Notes: a model not told the origin generated them from the sequence alone. A stretch of DNA of 64,000 bases from Acidobacteriota bacterium (GCA_016184105.1 JACPDI010000010.1:111820-175819), one strand, 5' to 3'; shown: positions 53,870 through 63,316, numbered from the stretch's first letter. Made by a program: numbers and translations.

Positions 53870-55513
53870 TCACTTCTTGAGCGATTTCTCTCTGATTGCC
53901 CGGAACTCGTTGCCCGGCTTCCACTCCGGGAACTTCGCCGCGTTCGCCACGCGGTAGCCCGCCTGGTAGAACAGCTTCGCGTCTTCCGCCGCGCCGCTCA
54001 GATCCCAGTCCGGCTTCACCTCGTCTGACGGCGTGTGGTAGTCCTCTTTCGTGAACCGCTCGCGCATCTTCATGCCGTAGCCCGCAGGCTTGCCGACGAA
54101 CTCAATCCCCTCGCTGGGATCGAGCGCCGGCACCCCCTGCTTCGCAAAATTGAAGTGATCCGAGCGGTAGTAGAACCCTTTCTCCGGCTCCGGATCCGGG
54201 CGGAGCACTCGCCCCTGTTCCCTGGCGGCGTCGCGCAGGTAGTCGTCGAGATCCGACGCGCCCATGCCGATCACGGTCATGTCCTTCGTCCGCCCCCACG
54301 TGTTCGCGACGTCGATGTTGATCACCGCCAGCGTCTTCTCGAGCGGGTAAATCGGCATCACGGAGTAGTACTGGGATCCGAGCAGGCCCTGCTCCTCCGC
54401 GGTGACGAAGAGAAACAGGATCGATCGCTTCGGCGCGGGCGTCGCCTGGGCAAAGGCGCGCGCGATTTCGAGCGTGACGGCCACGCCGGACGCATTGTCG
54501 GCGGCGCCGTTGTAGATGTTGTCTCCCTTGACCGGCTCGCCGACCCCGAAATGATCCCAGTGTGACGTGTAGATGACGTACTCGTCCTTCAACACCGGGT
54601 CCGCGCCCTCGAGCTTCGCGACGACGTTCCTCGAATCCATCGTCCGGAGCGTGTTCTTGAGGCTCATCGTCGCGGTGACACCGAGCGGGACCGGCTTGAA
54701 ATCACGCGACGTGGCGGCTTTCTTCAGCGCGTCGAAATCGTGTCCGGCGAGCGCGAACAGCGCGCGTGCCGTGTCGAGCGCGAGCCAGCCTTCGATCGCC
54801 GCGCGTCCCATGTTCTTGTCTGGCGTGACCAGATCGAGCTTCTCCCCCGTGTTGCCCTGCACGACGTTGAACCCGTAGCCGGCCGGCCCTGTTTCGTGGA
54901 CGATCAGCACGCCGGCCGCCCCTTTTTCCGCGCCTCTTTCGAACTTGTACGTCCATCGGCCGTAATACGTCATCGCCTCGCCGCCGAAGACCTTGGGATC
55001 GAGCCTGCCATCCGGGCCCGTGACGGCCGGGTCGTTAATCAACACGACGATCGTCTTGCCCTTGACGTCGACTCCCTTGAAGTCGTCCCAGTTGAACTCC
55101 GGCGCCTCGACGCCGTAGCCGGCGAAGACCAGTTCGGACGCCCCGAGCGCGACGCTGCCGGTGACCCGCTTCGTCCACGCGACGTAGTCGTCGCGGTACT
55201 TGAGCTCGAGCTTCCGTCCCCCTTTTTCGAGAACGAGGGACGTGGCCTCCGGCGTGATGCCGACCATCGGCACGTTCTGAAGGTAGGTGCCGTTGGTGTT
55301 GCCCGGCTTGAGGCCGAGCTTGGCGAACTCGGCCTCGAGGTAGGCAACCGTCTTGTCTTCGCCTGCGGTGCCGGGTTTCCGGCCCTGGAAGTCATCGGAC
55401 GCGAGCACCTTGATGTGATTGAGGACGCGCGCCGCATCGATCGCGGGCGCGTCGGCCGCGACCAGCCGGACGGCGGCGCACGCGGCGAGCACGATAAGAA
55501 TCATCCGCTTCAT
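53870..55513 (-). CDS. Secreted M28 metallopeptidase with PA domain
   Basis: 547-residue exported aminopeptidase-like protein with a signal peptide (residues 1 to about 20). A PA (protease-associated) domain insert covers roughly residues 130-290. Zinc-ligand motifs: SHWDH (317-321), Asp339 in GAADNASG, catalytic Glu pair TAEEQG (371-376), then INIDVANTWG, YYRSDHFNFAKQGVP and DYHTPSDE. Secreted M28 peptidases cut amino acids from peptide N-termini; this fits the peptide-scavenging profile seen with the S9 peptidase at 4671. Confidence 0.9.
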   Translation of the reverse strand: MKRMILIVLAACAAVRLVAADAPAIDAARVLNHIKVLASDDFQGRKPGTAGEDKTVAYLEAEFAKLGLKPGNTNGTYLQNVPMVGITPEATSLVLEKGGRKLELKYRDDYVAWTKRVTGSVALGASELVFAGYGVEAPEFNWDDFKGVDVKGKTIVVLINDPAVTGPDGRLDPKVFGGEAMTYYGRWTYKFERGAEKGAAGVLIVHETGPAGYGFNVVQGNTGEKLDLVTPDKNMGRAAIEGWLALDTARALFALAGHDFDALKKAATSRDFKPVPLGVTATMSLKNTLRTMDSRNVVAKLEGADPVLKDEYVIYTSHWDHFGVGEPVKGDNIYNGAADNASGVAVTLEIARAFAQATPAPKRSILFLFVTAEEQGLLGSQYYSVMPIYPLEKTLAVINIDVANTWGRTKDMTVIGMGASDLDDYLRDAAREQGRVLRPDPEPEKGFYYRSDHFNFAKQGVPALDPSEGIEFVGKPAGYGMKMRERFTKEDYHTPSDEVKPDWDLSGAAEDAKLFYQAGYRVANAAKFPEWKPGNEFRAIREKSLKK

Positions 55514-55566
55514 ACGTAGGAGGATACAGTAAACTTAACGGTCATTCCTGATACCCCGGAGCGGCA

Positions 55567-56160
55567 GTGGAATACGTGATCAAGCAGTACCCCCTGCAGC
55601 AGGGGGCGCTCGAAATCCAGTACATCGAAGAGTTGTTCGGTGAGTTCCCGCGCCGCAAGGGCGCGAACGAGATCATCCGCCGCCTGTCCGACCGCCAGCA
55701 CCTCATACTCATGGCCATTGCGCCTCTCCCGGACGATCCCGGCAGCGTAGTGCCGGTGTCCTACAAGGTCGCGCACGAGTTGAGGGCTGAAGAAACGGAC
55801 CCGAAGCTGCGCGACCTGGTGCAGCGCATCGGCGGCGCCGTGCAGCTCGACGGGCGCAGGCTGCTGTACCAGTGGATCGGCGGCACGCGCCGCGACTGGC
55901 GGGGCCAGGGACATTTCCGCGCGCTCACCGAAGAGCAGGAGGTCTGGGCGGTGGCGTGCGGCTTCGACGAGATCATCGCGAAGACCAAGAACAAGTTTTA
56001 CGAGATGCGCAGCGCCCTGGACGCGCTCCGCTTCGACATCGTCCACTACGAGGCGCACTTCGACAACCGCGAGTCGAAGGTTTATATGAGCAAGAAGCTG
56101 CACGCGGATATCGTCGACACGCACCAGAGCCGCCGGTCCGTGGTCAAGGTCGAGGAGTAG
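55567..56160 (+). CDS. GNAT-fold acetyltransferase
   Basis: 197-residue protein with a GNAT-like core: VVPVSYKVAHELR, LLYQWIGGTRRDWRGQGHFRAL (the acetyl-CoA loop R-x-x-G-x-G/H), EVWAVACGFDEIIAKTKNKF, and RFDIVHYEAHF. The substrate is unknown. It is followed 2 bases later by the truncated TolB-like gene on the same strand. Family assignment rests on the motif A pattern. Confidence 0.65.
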   Translation: MEYVIKQYPLQQGALEIQYIEELFGEFPRRKGANEIIRRLSDRQHLILMAIAPLPDDPGSVVPVSYKVAHELRAEETDPKLRDLVQRIGGAVQLDGRRLLYQWIGGTRRDWRGQGHFRALTEEQEVWAVACGFDEIIAKTKNKFYEMRSALDALRFDIVHYEAHFDNRESKVYMSKKLHADIVDTHQSRRSVVKVEE

Positions 56161-56162
56161 CG

Positions 56163-56456
56163 ATGCTGGGGGCCGTCCTGGCGCTGGCACTGCAGGCCGC
56201 GACCCCCGCGGCGGCCGCGCAGCCCGCGCCTGCCACCGGTCCGGCGCCTGTGGCACCGGCGTCGGAGGTGTTCCTGGCGGCGCTCTCGCCTGACACCGAC
56301 AGCAGCATCCGGATCGGCACGCCGGAGAACATCTCGAAGAGCCCGGGCTATGACAACCAGCCGTCGTTCGTCCCGGGAGGGAGCGCGATCCTGTTCACGT
56401 CGTCTCGGAAAAGGGGGACAGTCACACTTTCCCGGGCGTCGTTTCGGAAAGTGTGA
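56163..56456 (+). pseudogene. TolB/PD40-like protein truncated by the repeat
   Basis: A 97-codon reading frame with a signal-peptide-like start (MLGAVLALALQAATPAAA) and the first propeller turn (SPGYDNQPSFVPGGSAILFT), after which the last 15 codons and the stop are encoded by the palindromic repeat. A TolB-like protein normally has 300 or more residues, so most of the gene is lost. The exact same repeat-derived tail (RGTVTLS, then KV) ends the amidohydrolase at 20193. Confidence 0.7.
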
Positions 56457-56470
56457 CTGTCCCCCTTTTC
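56408..56470. repeat. Long palindromic repeat, copy 2
   Basis: Two perfect 25-base arms (56408-56432 and 56446-56470) with a 13-base loop that differs from copy 1; the 22-base core of the arms is the same. It ends the TolB-like fragment on one side and sits 2 bases beyond the stop of the GAF gene on the other. No target-site duplication or transposase is seen beside it. Confidence 0.85.
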
Positions 56471-56472
56471 CT

Positions 56473-57510
56473 CTACAGCGGCTCTTCGCGGATCAGCCCT
56501 TCCGGGCTCGATGGGATGCCTGCCTGGTTGACCGAGGCCGCCACCTCGCGCAGGCGCTCGGTGGCCGAGCCGCGCATCTTCTCGAGCAGCTCGGAGATGC
56601 GCTGCGCCTGGCGGATGACCGTGGCCAGGTCACGCTGCAGCGACGGATCGGGATAGCTGCGCTCCAGCAGGTCGCAGTGCCCGATGATGATCTGGAGGGC
56701 GCTGTTGATCTCGTTGGCGATCGAGAGCGTCAGCTCGGACATCGCCTCCACCGTGCGGAAGCGCGCGAGCGCCATCTGCGCCTGCTGCGCGACGTACGCG
56801 ACGGCGAGGATCTCGGCAATCTGCTCGAGCGCGCGCGCGTGCTCGACCCGAAACGCGTGCGGGCTGCGCGAGACGAGCGTGATCGTGCCGACCGCGCGCC
56901 CCTTCGACATGAGCGGCACCATCATCCCGGACCTGAAGCCGGCCGAGTGCAGCACGTTCGCGTCGAAATAGTCCGGCGCCGCCACCGACAGGTCGTCCAC
57001 GATGACCGGCTCGCGCTCGCGGACGGCCTGCCCGACCAGACTCCGATCCATGCTGAATTCAAGCTCGGGCCGCGGCCGGTTGCGCCGCTCGTCTTCGCCG
57101 ACGCGCGCCGTGAAGGTCTGGAACCGCTGCCCTCCCTCCTTGAGCAGCGCCAGTCCCACGCGATCGCACGGGACCACGTTGGCCAGCCGCCGCGCGAGCG
57201 CCTGGAAGGCGAGCGCCACGTCCGGCGTACGGGTGATGACCTGCAGCACCGCGTTCTGCGCCTCCATCTGCTCCATCTGGCCGAGCGTCAGCTGGTGCTC
57301 CTGCCGGTGCTCCTCGAAGCGCGTGTTCAGCAGCTCCATGCGCCGGGTCGCGAACACGGCGAAGAGGATGACCAGAATCCAGAGAACAGAGGCCTGGGCG
57401 ATGTAGCCGACGGTGTGCCCGAGGAGATCGAGGCGTATCAGTGCCCACGCGCCAGCCTGTAGCAGGGCGCCGGCCGCCACGAGCAGCCAGATCCAGCGGC
57501 GGGGTCTCAT
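56473..57510 (-). CDS. GAF-domain protein with a degenerate kinase dimerisation segment
   Basis: 345 residues: two membrane helices (about 8-27 and 38-55), a coiled-coil linker, a GAF domain (about 90-240, with DRVGLALLKEGG and GMMVPLMSKGRAVG), and a HisKA-like helix pair after 250. In the H-box, SIANEINSAL, Asn266 replaces the phosphorylated histidine, and no HATPase domain follows. It cannot be an ordinary sensor kinase. It may be a sensor that binds a partner, or a kinase that lost its ATPase; the stop is 2 bases from the repeat at 56408-56470, so truncation is possible. Confidence 0.7.
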   Translation of the reverse strand: MRPRRWIWLLVAAGALLQAGAWALIRLDLLGHTVGYIAQASVLWILVILFAVFATRRMELLNTRFEEHRQEHQLTLGQMEQMEAQNAVLQVITRTPDVALAFQALARRLANVVPCDRVGLALLKEGGQRFQTFTARVGEDERRNRPRPELEFSMDRSLVGQAVREREPVIVDDLSVAAPDYFDANVLHSAGFRSGMMVPLMSKGRAVGTITLVSRSPHAFRVEHARALEQIAEILAVAYVAQQAQMALARFRTVEAMSELTLSIANEINSALQIIIGHCDLLERSYPDPSLQRDLATVIRQAQRISELLEKMRGSATERLREVAASVNQAGIPSSPEGLIREEPL

Positions 57511-57605
57511 GTCTAAGTAGAACGCTCCGGCATTCTATACGTATCGGCCGGCGGTGTGCCCTTTTTCGACTGGGCCGCGCCCGGCGCCACGTTCACGTGG
57601 GCACA

Positions 57606-60600
57606 CTATATCGCACACCGCGCGCGCACAGCGGCGAGCACCATGTCACGCTCATCGCGAGGCACGAGCGGGAACGTCGCGAGAATGGTCTCGAGCGTGC
57701 CGGCGTCGAGATTGAACAGCATGGCCACTTCTGCCTGCAATCGGCAGGCGAGCTGCGGGTCGGCAGGGCCGGACGCCAGCGCCCGTGCAAGGCCCGCGAT
57801 CCGCGAGAACACCGGTGAGGACCGGGAGGGGCGCGGCAGCGGCAGCGCGTGCGCGATTGCCGTGGTCACGTGCGTGCCGACGCGCGTGCGTGCCACGAAG
57901 TTCAGCACGTAGCTGTTGAGCAGCGCGCACACAAACAGCTGCTCGTCGAGCGGCAGCCTCGTCCTCAGGCAGAACACCGTGTGCGTCGTCACGACGCGCG
58001 GCGGAACGATGGCGGCGACGAGCGTGGTCCGGTTGCCGGCGCCGGAAACGTCGCGGTACGACAGGCGATGGCGCAGGACCGCGTCGCCGAGCCGGCCTCG
58101 CGCGACGTCCGCCGGGATGCGGGCCGGCAATCCGGCAGTCTCGACGTGGAACGGGCTGATATGACGCCCTGCAATCACGGGGAAACCGTCGCCGGATTCG
58201 CGGAACAGGGCCCGATCGTCGGTCGCGTTCAGCCCGCGGCCGAACCGAAGCCCCCAGCCCGATGCGCTGGAAGCGGCCGGAGCGCTTCTCGTGAGGAAGT
58301 CGAGCGCGTGCACTTCCGCCGCTCCGGAGACACCGGGGATGGCCAGCACCTCGCCCGACAGGCGGCCGAGCAGCTCGCGGCTGATCTCGGCCGGTTCACT
58401 GCCGGCTGCCGCACCGCTCGAGAGCCGATCGAGATCGGCCAGGTCGCGAATGGGCGGCCGGAGCCGCAGCGACGGCGTGTGCCCCGCGTTCGTGCCGGAC
58501 AGCGCGACGAACTTCAACGCGCGATGGATGGGAAAGATCGCGTCGCGGTTGTCGATGACGACAACCTCGTCGAGCGAGGCCTTGTCGAACAGCGCGCGGC
58601 GCAACCCTGCGCTGCCTTCATCCGCCGCGATTCCCCAGGGCAGGACGAGACCGAACCGGCCGCCGCTTCGCACCAGTTCCAGAGACCGCTCCAGGAACAG
58701 CTGGTACGCATTGCCGTGCCCCTTGGACTGGAGGCGGAACGTTCCCGAGTCGCGCGAGAAGCGCAGGAGCGCCTTCGCGTCTGCTTCGCCCCGGAGCATT
58801 TCCCACGGCGGGTTGCCGATCACCGCGTCGAACCCGCCGCCATCAGGGCGGAGCACTTCGGGGAACTCCAGGTCCCAGTGGAAGAAGCGGCGGGCCCGCG
58901 CGATCTCGCGCGCCCGCTCGAGCAGCCTGGACACCGCGGGGTGTGAAAACGCCGCATCGCCCCGGGCCGCAGCCGACATCGCCGCGAAGTCGGCGCCGCG
59001 AATGGTGATGCCTGGCATGAACCAGGCCGCACACCACGCGTCGCAGATCGCACGCCAGGAAGCCAGCGGCCCGTCGCGGGACTCCAGCGTGGAGAGCAGC
59101 TCCTCTTTTCGATGCACGTCTTCGATGGTGTCGTCCGGCGTTGCATCGAGCGCCAGCCGGATCTCGCGCGCGCGACCGATTGACTCCAGGGCATCTGGCC
59201 CGAACAGGGTCGCCTCACTGGAGCGGCCGCGGCCTCCCGGCGCGCGGACGCTCACGTGGTTCAGCGTCGTGCCGACGAGGCTGTTGCCAACGCGCAGGCG
59301 ATGGTCCAGGAACGTGAGCGGCTTGTCGGCCGCAAGCGAACAGAGCCAGAGGGACAGCCGCCCCAGTTGCGCCGCCATCGGATTGACATCGACGCCGTAC
59401 AAGCAGTGCTGCGCCACCAGTCGCCGGAACCCGGCGCGATCGCGCGGCGACAGATCTTCTGCGCCGGCGAGGCCGTTTCGCGCGAGCGACGCCTCGTACT
59501 CCCGCGCGAGAAAGCGGCAGGCCGCAACCAGAAACGCGCCGCTGCCCATCGCGGGATCGAGCACCTTCAGCTTCAGGATGTCTTCGGGCGCGCGGCCGGC
59601 CACGAGCGGCTGCAGCGTGCGCCTGACGATGAACTCGGTCAGCGCGCGCGGCGTGTAGAACGTCCCCGTGCTCTTGCGAGGGCCGCCACGGCGCAGCGTG
59701 GCGGCTCCGGTCGCAGCATCGCGCTCGGGCGTGAAGTCGAGCACGCGCTCGTAAATCGATCCGAGCTGCTCGACGCCAAGATCGACGAACGGAATGGGGT
59801 CCGGACGCCCGCCGTCGCGCTCGACGAGGGTCAGCGCGGAGACGACGGCGGCCGCGTCGCGGTCGGGGATGTGGCGAGAGGCAACGACCGGCGCGTGCGC
59901 CGGAGAGAAGAGGCGGCCGTTGAACGGCACGACGACCAGTTCGCCGGCGCGGGCACCGCGGTGAGCGAGCCGCGCCATCGCCTGCAGCGCGTCCCACATC
60001 CCGGCGTGATCCGATCCGGCTTCCAGGATCTCGCGCAGCGCTTCGACGGTGTAGGCGCGGCGGTAGGTCGGGTGCCACACCGGAACCAGCCCGCGCGATT
60101 CGGCGAACTGAAGGAACAAGATGCGATAGACGACGGTGAGCGCTTCCCCGAAGAGATGCTCCACGTCGCGGCCACCGCTCCTGCCGCGCGACAGGGCCGA
60201 GGTGAGCGTGAGAGCCGCGCGCTCGACGCCGCCCTGCAAGGCGGCGCGCACGCCGCGCAGGTCCGCCTCAGAGGTGGCGATCATCATCTCGAGCGGCGCG
60301 CGTCCCGACGCGTCCGGCGCGAGGGTGCGCGCGTTCATGACGCGAAGCAGCCCCTGCGCCGCGTCCGGATCAGCAGCGCACGCGGCCACGTCCGCGGAGA
60401 GCCATCGCCGGGCGTGCGGCCTGGCGCAGTCCACCAGGGCGAGCACCCGGCCGTTCGACACGATCGCCCAGCGCAGGCCCGCCGCGGAGGCGGCGGCGAC
60501 CACGCGCGTCCGGATCCGCTCGACCCCTTCCTGGGCGGGCATGGCCACCATCATCGCCAGCGCCTCCGTGCCGGCGGCGAGCGTCATGGCAAACAGCCCG

Positions 60601-60836
60601 TCCGCTGACGGCCGCCACCCCCGCACCTCGAATCCGAGCAGCCGCGCCATGGGCGCTGCGAACACGTCCGCAACGGCTCGCGCGGCTGACCATCGACCGA
60701 GCGAGGCGGCATCGCGGCAGATCGTTCTGAACGCTCGGATCGCGGATGCGTCAGTGCGGCCATCCTGCGCCCCGGCGAGCGACGCGAGGTAGCTTCGCGA
60801 CAACAGCGAGCCGCCGAACGTCGACGCGTCCTGCAT
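57606..60836 (-). CDS. Eco57I-type adenine methyltransferase/restriction protein
   Basis: 1076-residue protein of the Eco57I class. Residues 1-250 include a nuclease-like or helical N-terminal region (LRWAIVSNGRVLALVD at 121-136) and the family block FLQFAESRGLVPVWHP. The methyltransferase core has motif I DPAMGSGAFLVAA (427-439), NPPW (675-678) and GVDVNPMAAQLGRLSLW. The last 200 residues look like a TaqI-type target-recognition domain. It probably methylates adenine in DNA. It is coupled to the SNF2 helicase gene by a 1-base overlap (TGATG), which suggests a single defence module. No cleavage motif is certain. Confidence 0.85.
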   Translation of the reverse strand: MQDASTFGGSLLSRSYLASLAGAQDGRTDASAIRAFRTICRDAASLGRWSAARAVADVFAAPMARLLGFEVRGWRPSADGLFAMTLAAGTEALAMMVAMPAQEGVERIRTRVVAAASAAGLRWAIVSNGRVLALVDCARPHARRWLSADVAACAADPDAAQGLLRVMNARTLAPDASGRAPLEMMIATSEADLRGVRAALQGGVERAALTLTSALSRGRSGGRDVEHLFGEALTVVYRILFLQFAESRGLVPVWHPTYRRAYTVEALREILEAGSDHAGMWDALQAMARLAHRGARAGELVVVPFNGRLFSPAHAPVVASRHIPDRDAAAVVSALTLVERDGGRPDPIPFVDLGVEQLGSIYERVLDFTPERDAATGAATLRRGGPRKSTGTFYTPRALTEFIVRRTLQPLVAGRAPEDILKLKVLDPAMGSGAFLVAACRFLAREYEASLARNGLAGAEDLSPRDRAGFRRLVAQHCLYGVDVNPMAAQLGRLSLWLCSLAADKPLTFLDHRLRVGNSLVGTTLNHVSVRAPGGRGRSSEATLFGPDALESIGRAREIRLALDATPDDTIEDVHRKEELLSTLESRDGPLASWRAICDAWCAAWFMPGITIRGADFAAMSAAARGDAAFSHPAVSRLLERAREIARARRFFHWDLEFPEVLRPDGGGFDAVIGNPPWEMLRGEADAKALLRFSRDSGTFRLQSKGHGNAYQLFLERSLELVRSGGRFGLVLPWGIAADEGSAGLRRALFDKASLDEVVVIDNRDAIFPIHRALKFVALSGTNAGHTPSLRLRPPIRDLADLDRLSSGAAAGSEPAEISRELLGRLSGEVLAIPGVSGAAEVHALDFLTRSAPAASSASGWGLRFGRGLNATDDRALFRESGDGFPVIAGRHISPFHVETAGLPARIPADVARGRLGDAVLRHRLSYRDVSGAGNRTTLVAAIVPPRVVTTHTVFCLRTRLPLDEQLFVCALLNSYVLNFVARTRVGTHVTTAIAHALPLPRPSRSSPVFSRIAGLARALASGPADPQLACRLQAEVAMLFNLDAGTLETILATFPLVPRDERDMVLAAVRARCAI

Positions 60837-63088
60837 CACCGTGAGACGAAGGAGGCGACGAGCGCAATCGATACGCGGAACTGGCGCGCCGCGCCGTCCG
60901 CGACGGACCGGCGCAGCGCGACCTCGTCGAACGCCCGGCCCGCCTCCGCGTCGCGGTCGGCGGCCTCCGCGAGAGCACGGCGATCGAACAGCGCCGGCTG
61001 GATGGCAGGGGTGCGAGACGGCCTGAGCGCCGCTTCGATTGCGCGCTCCCGAATCGCCAGCGTGCGCGCGAACCTGCGGTGCGCGGCGATGCTGGCGCGT
61101 GCCGCCGTGCCGAGATCTCTCGACGCCGCCTTGCGGCACCCGGAGAGATGATGGCCGCGAATTCCCGCGTAGAGCCGGGCGACGCAGCGGCCGGCGCCAT
61201 CCAGCACGGTGCCGGCGAACACCGCGAGTCGTTGGCCGCGCCTCAGCCAGGGCGAGGCGCCGCGCGGCCGAACGCGCGCAACGAGCGGCCGGTCCGCCCG
61301 TACGTCCGCGGGCGGCAGGCGCTTCAGCTGTGCGACCCGCGCCGCCTCGGCCGCCCCCGTTGTCACGGCGCTCGATTCGAGGCGCGCGGCAGACGATCGC
61401 CGCGCGAGGCGTGCGAGAATGCCGGCTTCCTCGGTGCCTCCTGCGACCAGGTGCCACACGTGCACGCGGCGGCTCTGGCCAAGGCGATCGACCCGCCCGT
61501 TCCGCTGCTCGATGCGGACCGGGCTCCACGGCGCCTCGTGGTGGACAACCCACCGGCATCGATAATGGAGGTTCAGCCCCTCGGCCGCGGCATCGGTGGC
61601 CAGCAGCACGCGCGCCGTGCCGGCCGTGAACCGCGCGACCGCCTGCCTTCGCTCGGCCGGCATCATCGCGCCGTGCAAGACCTCGAGCCCCCCGATGCCG
61701 GCGAGCTGGCGCCGCAGATCGTCAAGCGTGTCTCGATATTCCGTGAACACGATGACCGGCTCGCTCGCGCGTGACAGCGCTCGTGCAAGCGCAGACACCT
61801 TCGACGCGCCGGGGATGGCCGCGCGCGCGGCGTCGAGCAGGCTCGCCAGCATCTCGCGCTCGCGCGCCGCGTCCGGCAGGCCCGGCGCGCTCAACACCTC
61901 GCCCGGCTCCCCGTCGTCAGGAATCAGCTCGCCGCCGAGGGTGTCGCCGAAGTCGAACGCGAGCTGTTGCGATGACGACTCACCGGCGGAACCAGAGAGC
62001 GCCTCGAGGCGCCGGGCGAGCGAGCGCGCCAGCGGCGCGGGCCCGGACAGTGCGCGCTTGCGGAGCACGATCATGGCGAGGCGTGCTGGCGCCGAACCGC
62101 CCGACTCCAGCCGGACGCGCGCGGCGTAAGCGCGCAGCAACGCGCGCAGGGCACGCTCGGCGGGCGCGCTGTTCGCGGTGATGACGCGCACGCGGCGTGG
62201 CGCGGTTCCCGCCGTCACGTCGCCGCGCCGGCGCCGGAACACTCTCAGCGGCCGATCGTCGCCTTCGAGCGCGCCGAGGTTGCACAGATCGGCATACGCC
62301 GGCGCGTCGCCGTTGTGCGGCGTCGCCGTCAGAAGAACCACGACGCGCGCACGGGCGCAGGCAAGCGCAGCGGCGGCATGCCGGTCGGTGCCGCGCGCCG
62401 CGTGGTGCGCCTCGTCCACAATCACGGCGTCCCACGTGACGTGCTCGAGCTGCGGCAGCAGCTCGCCGCGCTTCAGCAGGTCGATGGAGGCCAGCCACAC
62501 GCGCGGCAGCGTCCACGGATTCACCCACGGCGGCAGCGCTCGTTGAAGGTCGGAGAGTTCCCCGGCGTCGATCCGCACGACCTCCAGCGCGAACCGATCG
62601 CGAAGTTCCGCCGCCCACTGATCGCGAAGGCCCGCCGGCGTGAGGATCAGCGCGCGCGTGAGCAGATGGCGCGCGCGAAGCTCCGCGAGAATGAGCCCCG
62701 CCTGGATCGTCTTGCCGAGCCCGACTTCATCGACAAGAAGGAGACGCGAGGCATGCCCGCCCACGATCGCCATCGCGGGTTCGAGCTGGTAGTCGAAAAT
62801 CCTGATGTCCGCGTCCACCGCCGCGCGGAGCTCCGAGGCGGCATGCGATCGCCTCACGGCTGCCGCGCACGCCCGCGCCGCCTTCTTCGGACTCGAGGGA
62901 CGGGGAACATCGCTTGCGGCAATCGGCCGGATGACATCGAACGGGCTGATCAGGGTGACGGGCGGACCGAGGCCCGCGGCAGGCACGAGCCGCACGCTGC
63001 GGCACGGCCCGTGATCCACGACGTCCAGCACGACGTGACGGCGCGCCCGCGCGTACACGGCGGCGCCTGGCAGTAACTGCACTCGCAC
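60836..63088 (-). CDS. SNF2-family DNA helicase of a defence-type module
   Basis: 750-residue superfamily 2 helicase of the SNF2/RapA type. Motifs: DEVGLGKTIQAG (120-131, Walker A), the DEAH-box DEAHHA (225-230), LTATPH (253-258), FTEYRDT (448-454), ATDAAAEGLNLH (497-508) and QRNGRVDRLGQ (528-538). The first 95 residues hold a small domain of unknown function. It begins with GTG at 63088 behind a GGGGAGG site and overlaps the methyltransferase gene. A SNF2 helicase with an Eco57I methylase recalls the DrmD/DrmMI parts of DISARM, but no DrmA-C genes are within view. Confidence 0.85.
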   Translation of the reverse strand: MRVQLLPGAAVYARARRHVVLDVVDHGPCRSVRLVPAAGLGPPVTLISPFDVIRPIAASDVPRPSSPKKAARACAAAVRRSHAASELRAAVDADIRIFDYQLEPAMAIVGGHASRLLLVDEVGLGKTIQAGLILAELRARHLLTRALILTPAGLRDQWAAELRDRFALEVVRIDAGELSDLQRALPPWVNPWTLPRVWLASIDLLKRGELLPQLEHVTWDAVIVDEAHHAARGTDRHAAAALACARARVVVLLTATPHNGDAPAYADLCNLGALEGDDRPLRVFRRRRGDVTAGTAPRRVRVITANSAPAERALRALLRAYAARVRLESGGSAPARLAMIVLRKRALSGPAPLARSLARRLEALSGSAGESSSQQLAFDFGDTLGGELIPDDGEPGEVLSAPGLPDAAREREMLASLLDAARAAIPGASKVSALARALSRASEPVIVFTEYRDTLDDLRRQLAGIGGLEVLHGAMMPAERRQAVARFTAGTARVLLATDAAAEGLNLHYRCRWVVHHEAPWSPVRIEQRNGRVDRLGQSRRVHVWHLVAGGTEEAGILARLARRSSAARLESSAVTTGAAEAARVAQLKRLPPADVRADRPLVARVRPRGASPWLRRGQRLAVFAGTVLDGAGRCVARLYAGIRGHHLSGCRKAASRDLGTAARASIAAHRRFARTLAIRERAIEAALRPSRTPAIQPALFDRRALAEAADRDAEAGRAFDEVALRRSVADGAARQFRVSIALVASFVSR

Positions 63089-63118
63089 CTCCCCGGCCTG
63101 CTACTGCAGTCTTCTCAG

Positions 63119-63316
63119 TCATGACTCTACAGCCAACGGAAACTCGTCGTATTGCCCGGCTGGGACCAGGCGTGCGAGCAACGGCGCAGACTTGTCGGAG
63201 ACGTCACGGCGCAGCCGCGGAAGCTCCGTCGGAATATTCGTCGGAAAAGCCAGCGCGGCGGGACCTGCGGGCGGATCTTCCGCCACATTCTCCGCCGCAA
63301 TTTGCGTGAGCCGCAA
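63119..63316 (-). CDS. Small ORF upstream of the helicase, uncertain
   Basis: 65 codons on the helicase strand, ending 30 bases before its start. The predicted peptide (ELPRLRRDVSDKSAPLLARL and a tail with PAGQYDEFPLAVES) has no recognised domain. It could encode a small regulator of the helicase-methylase pair, or be a chance frame in high-GC sequence. No strong ribosome-binding site. Confidence 0.25.
   Translation of the reverse strand: MRLTQIAAENVAEDPPAGPAALAFPTNIPTELPRLRRDVSDKSAPLLARLVPAGQYDEFPLAVES

Noticed and set aside
57556..57912. Plus-strand frame MPFFDWAAPGATFTWAHYIAH upstream and over the 3' end of the methylase
   Set aside because: The first 17 residues look protein-like, but no family was recognised and the rest is antisense to the methylase.
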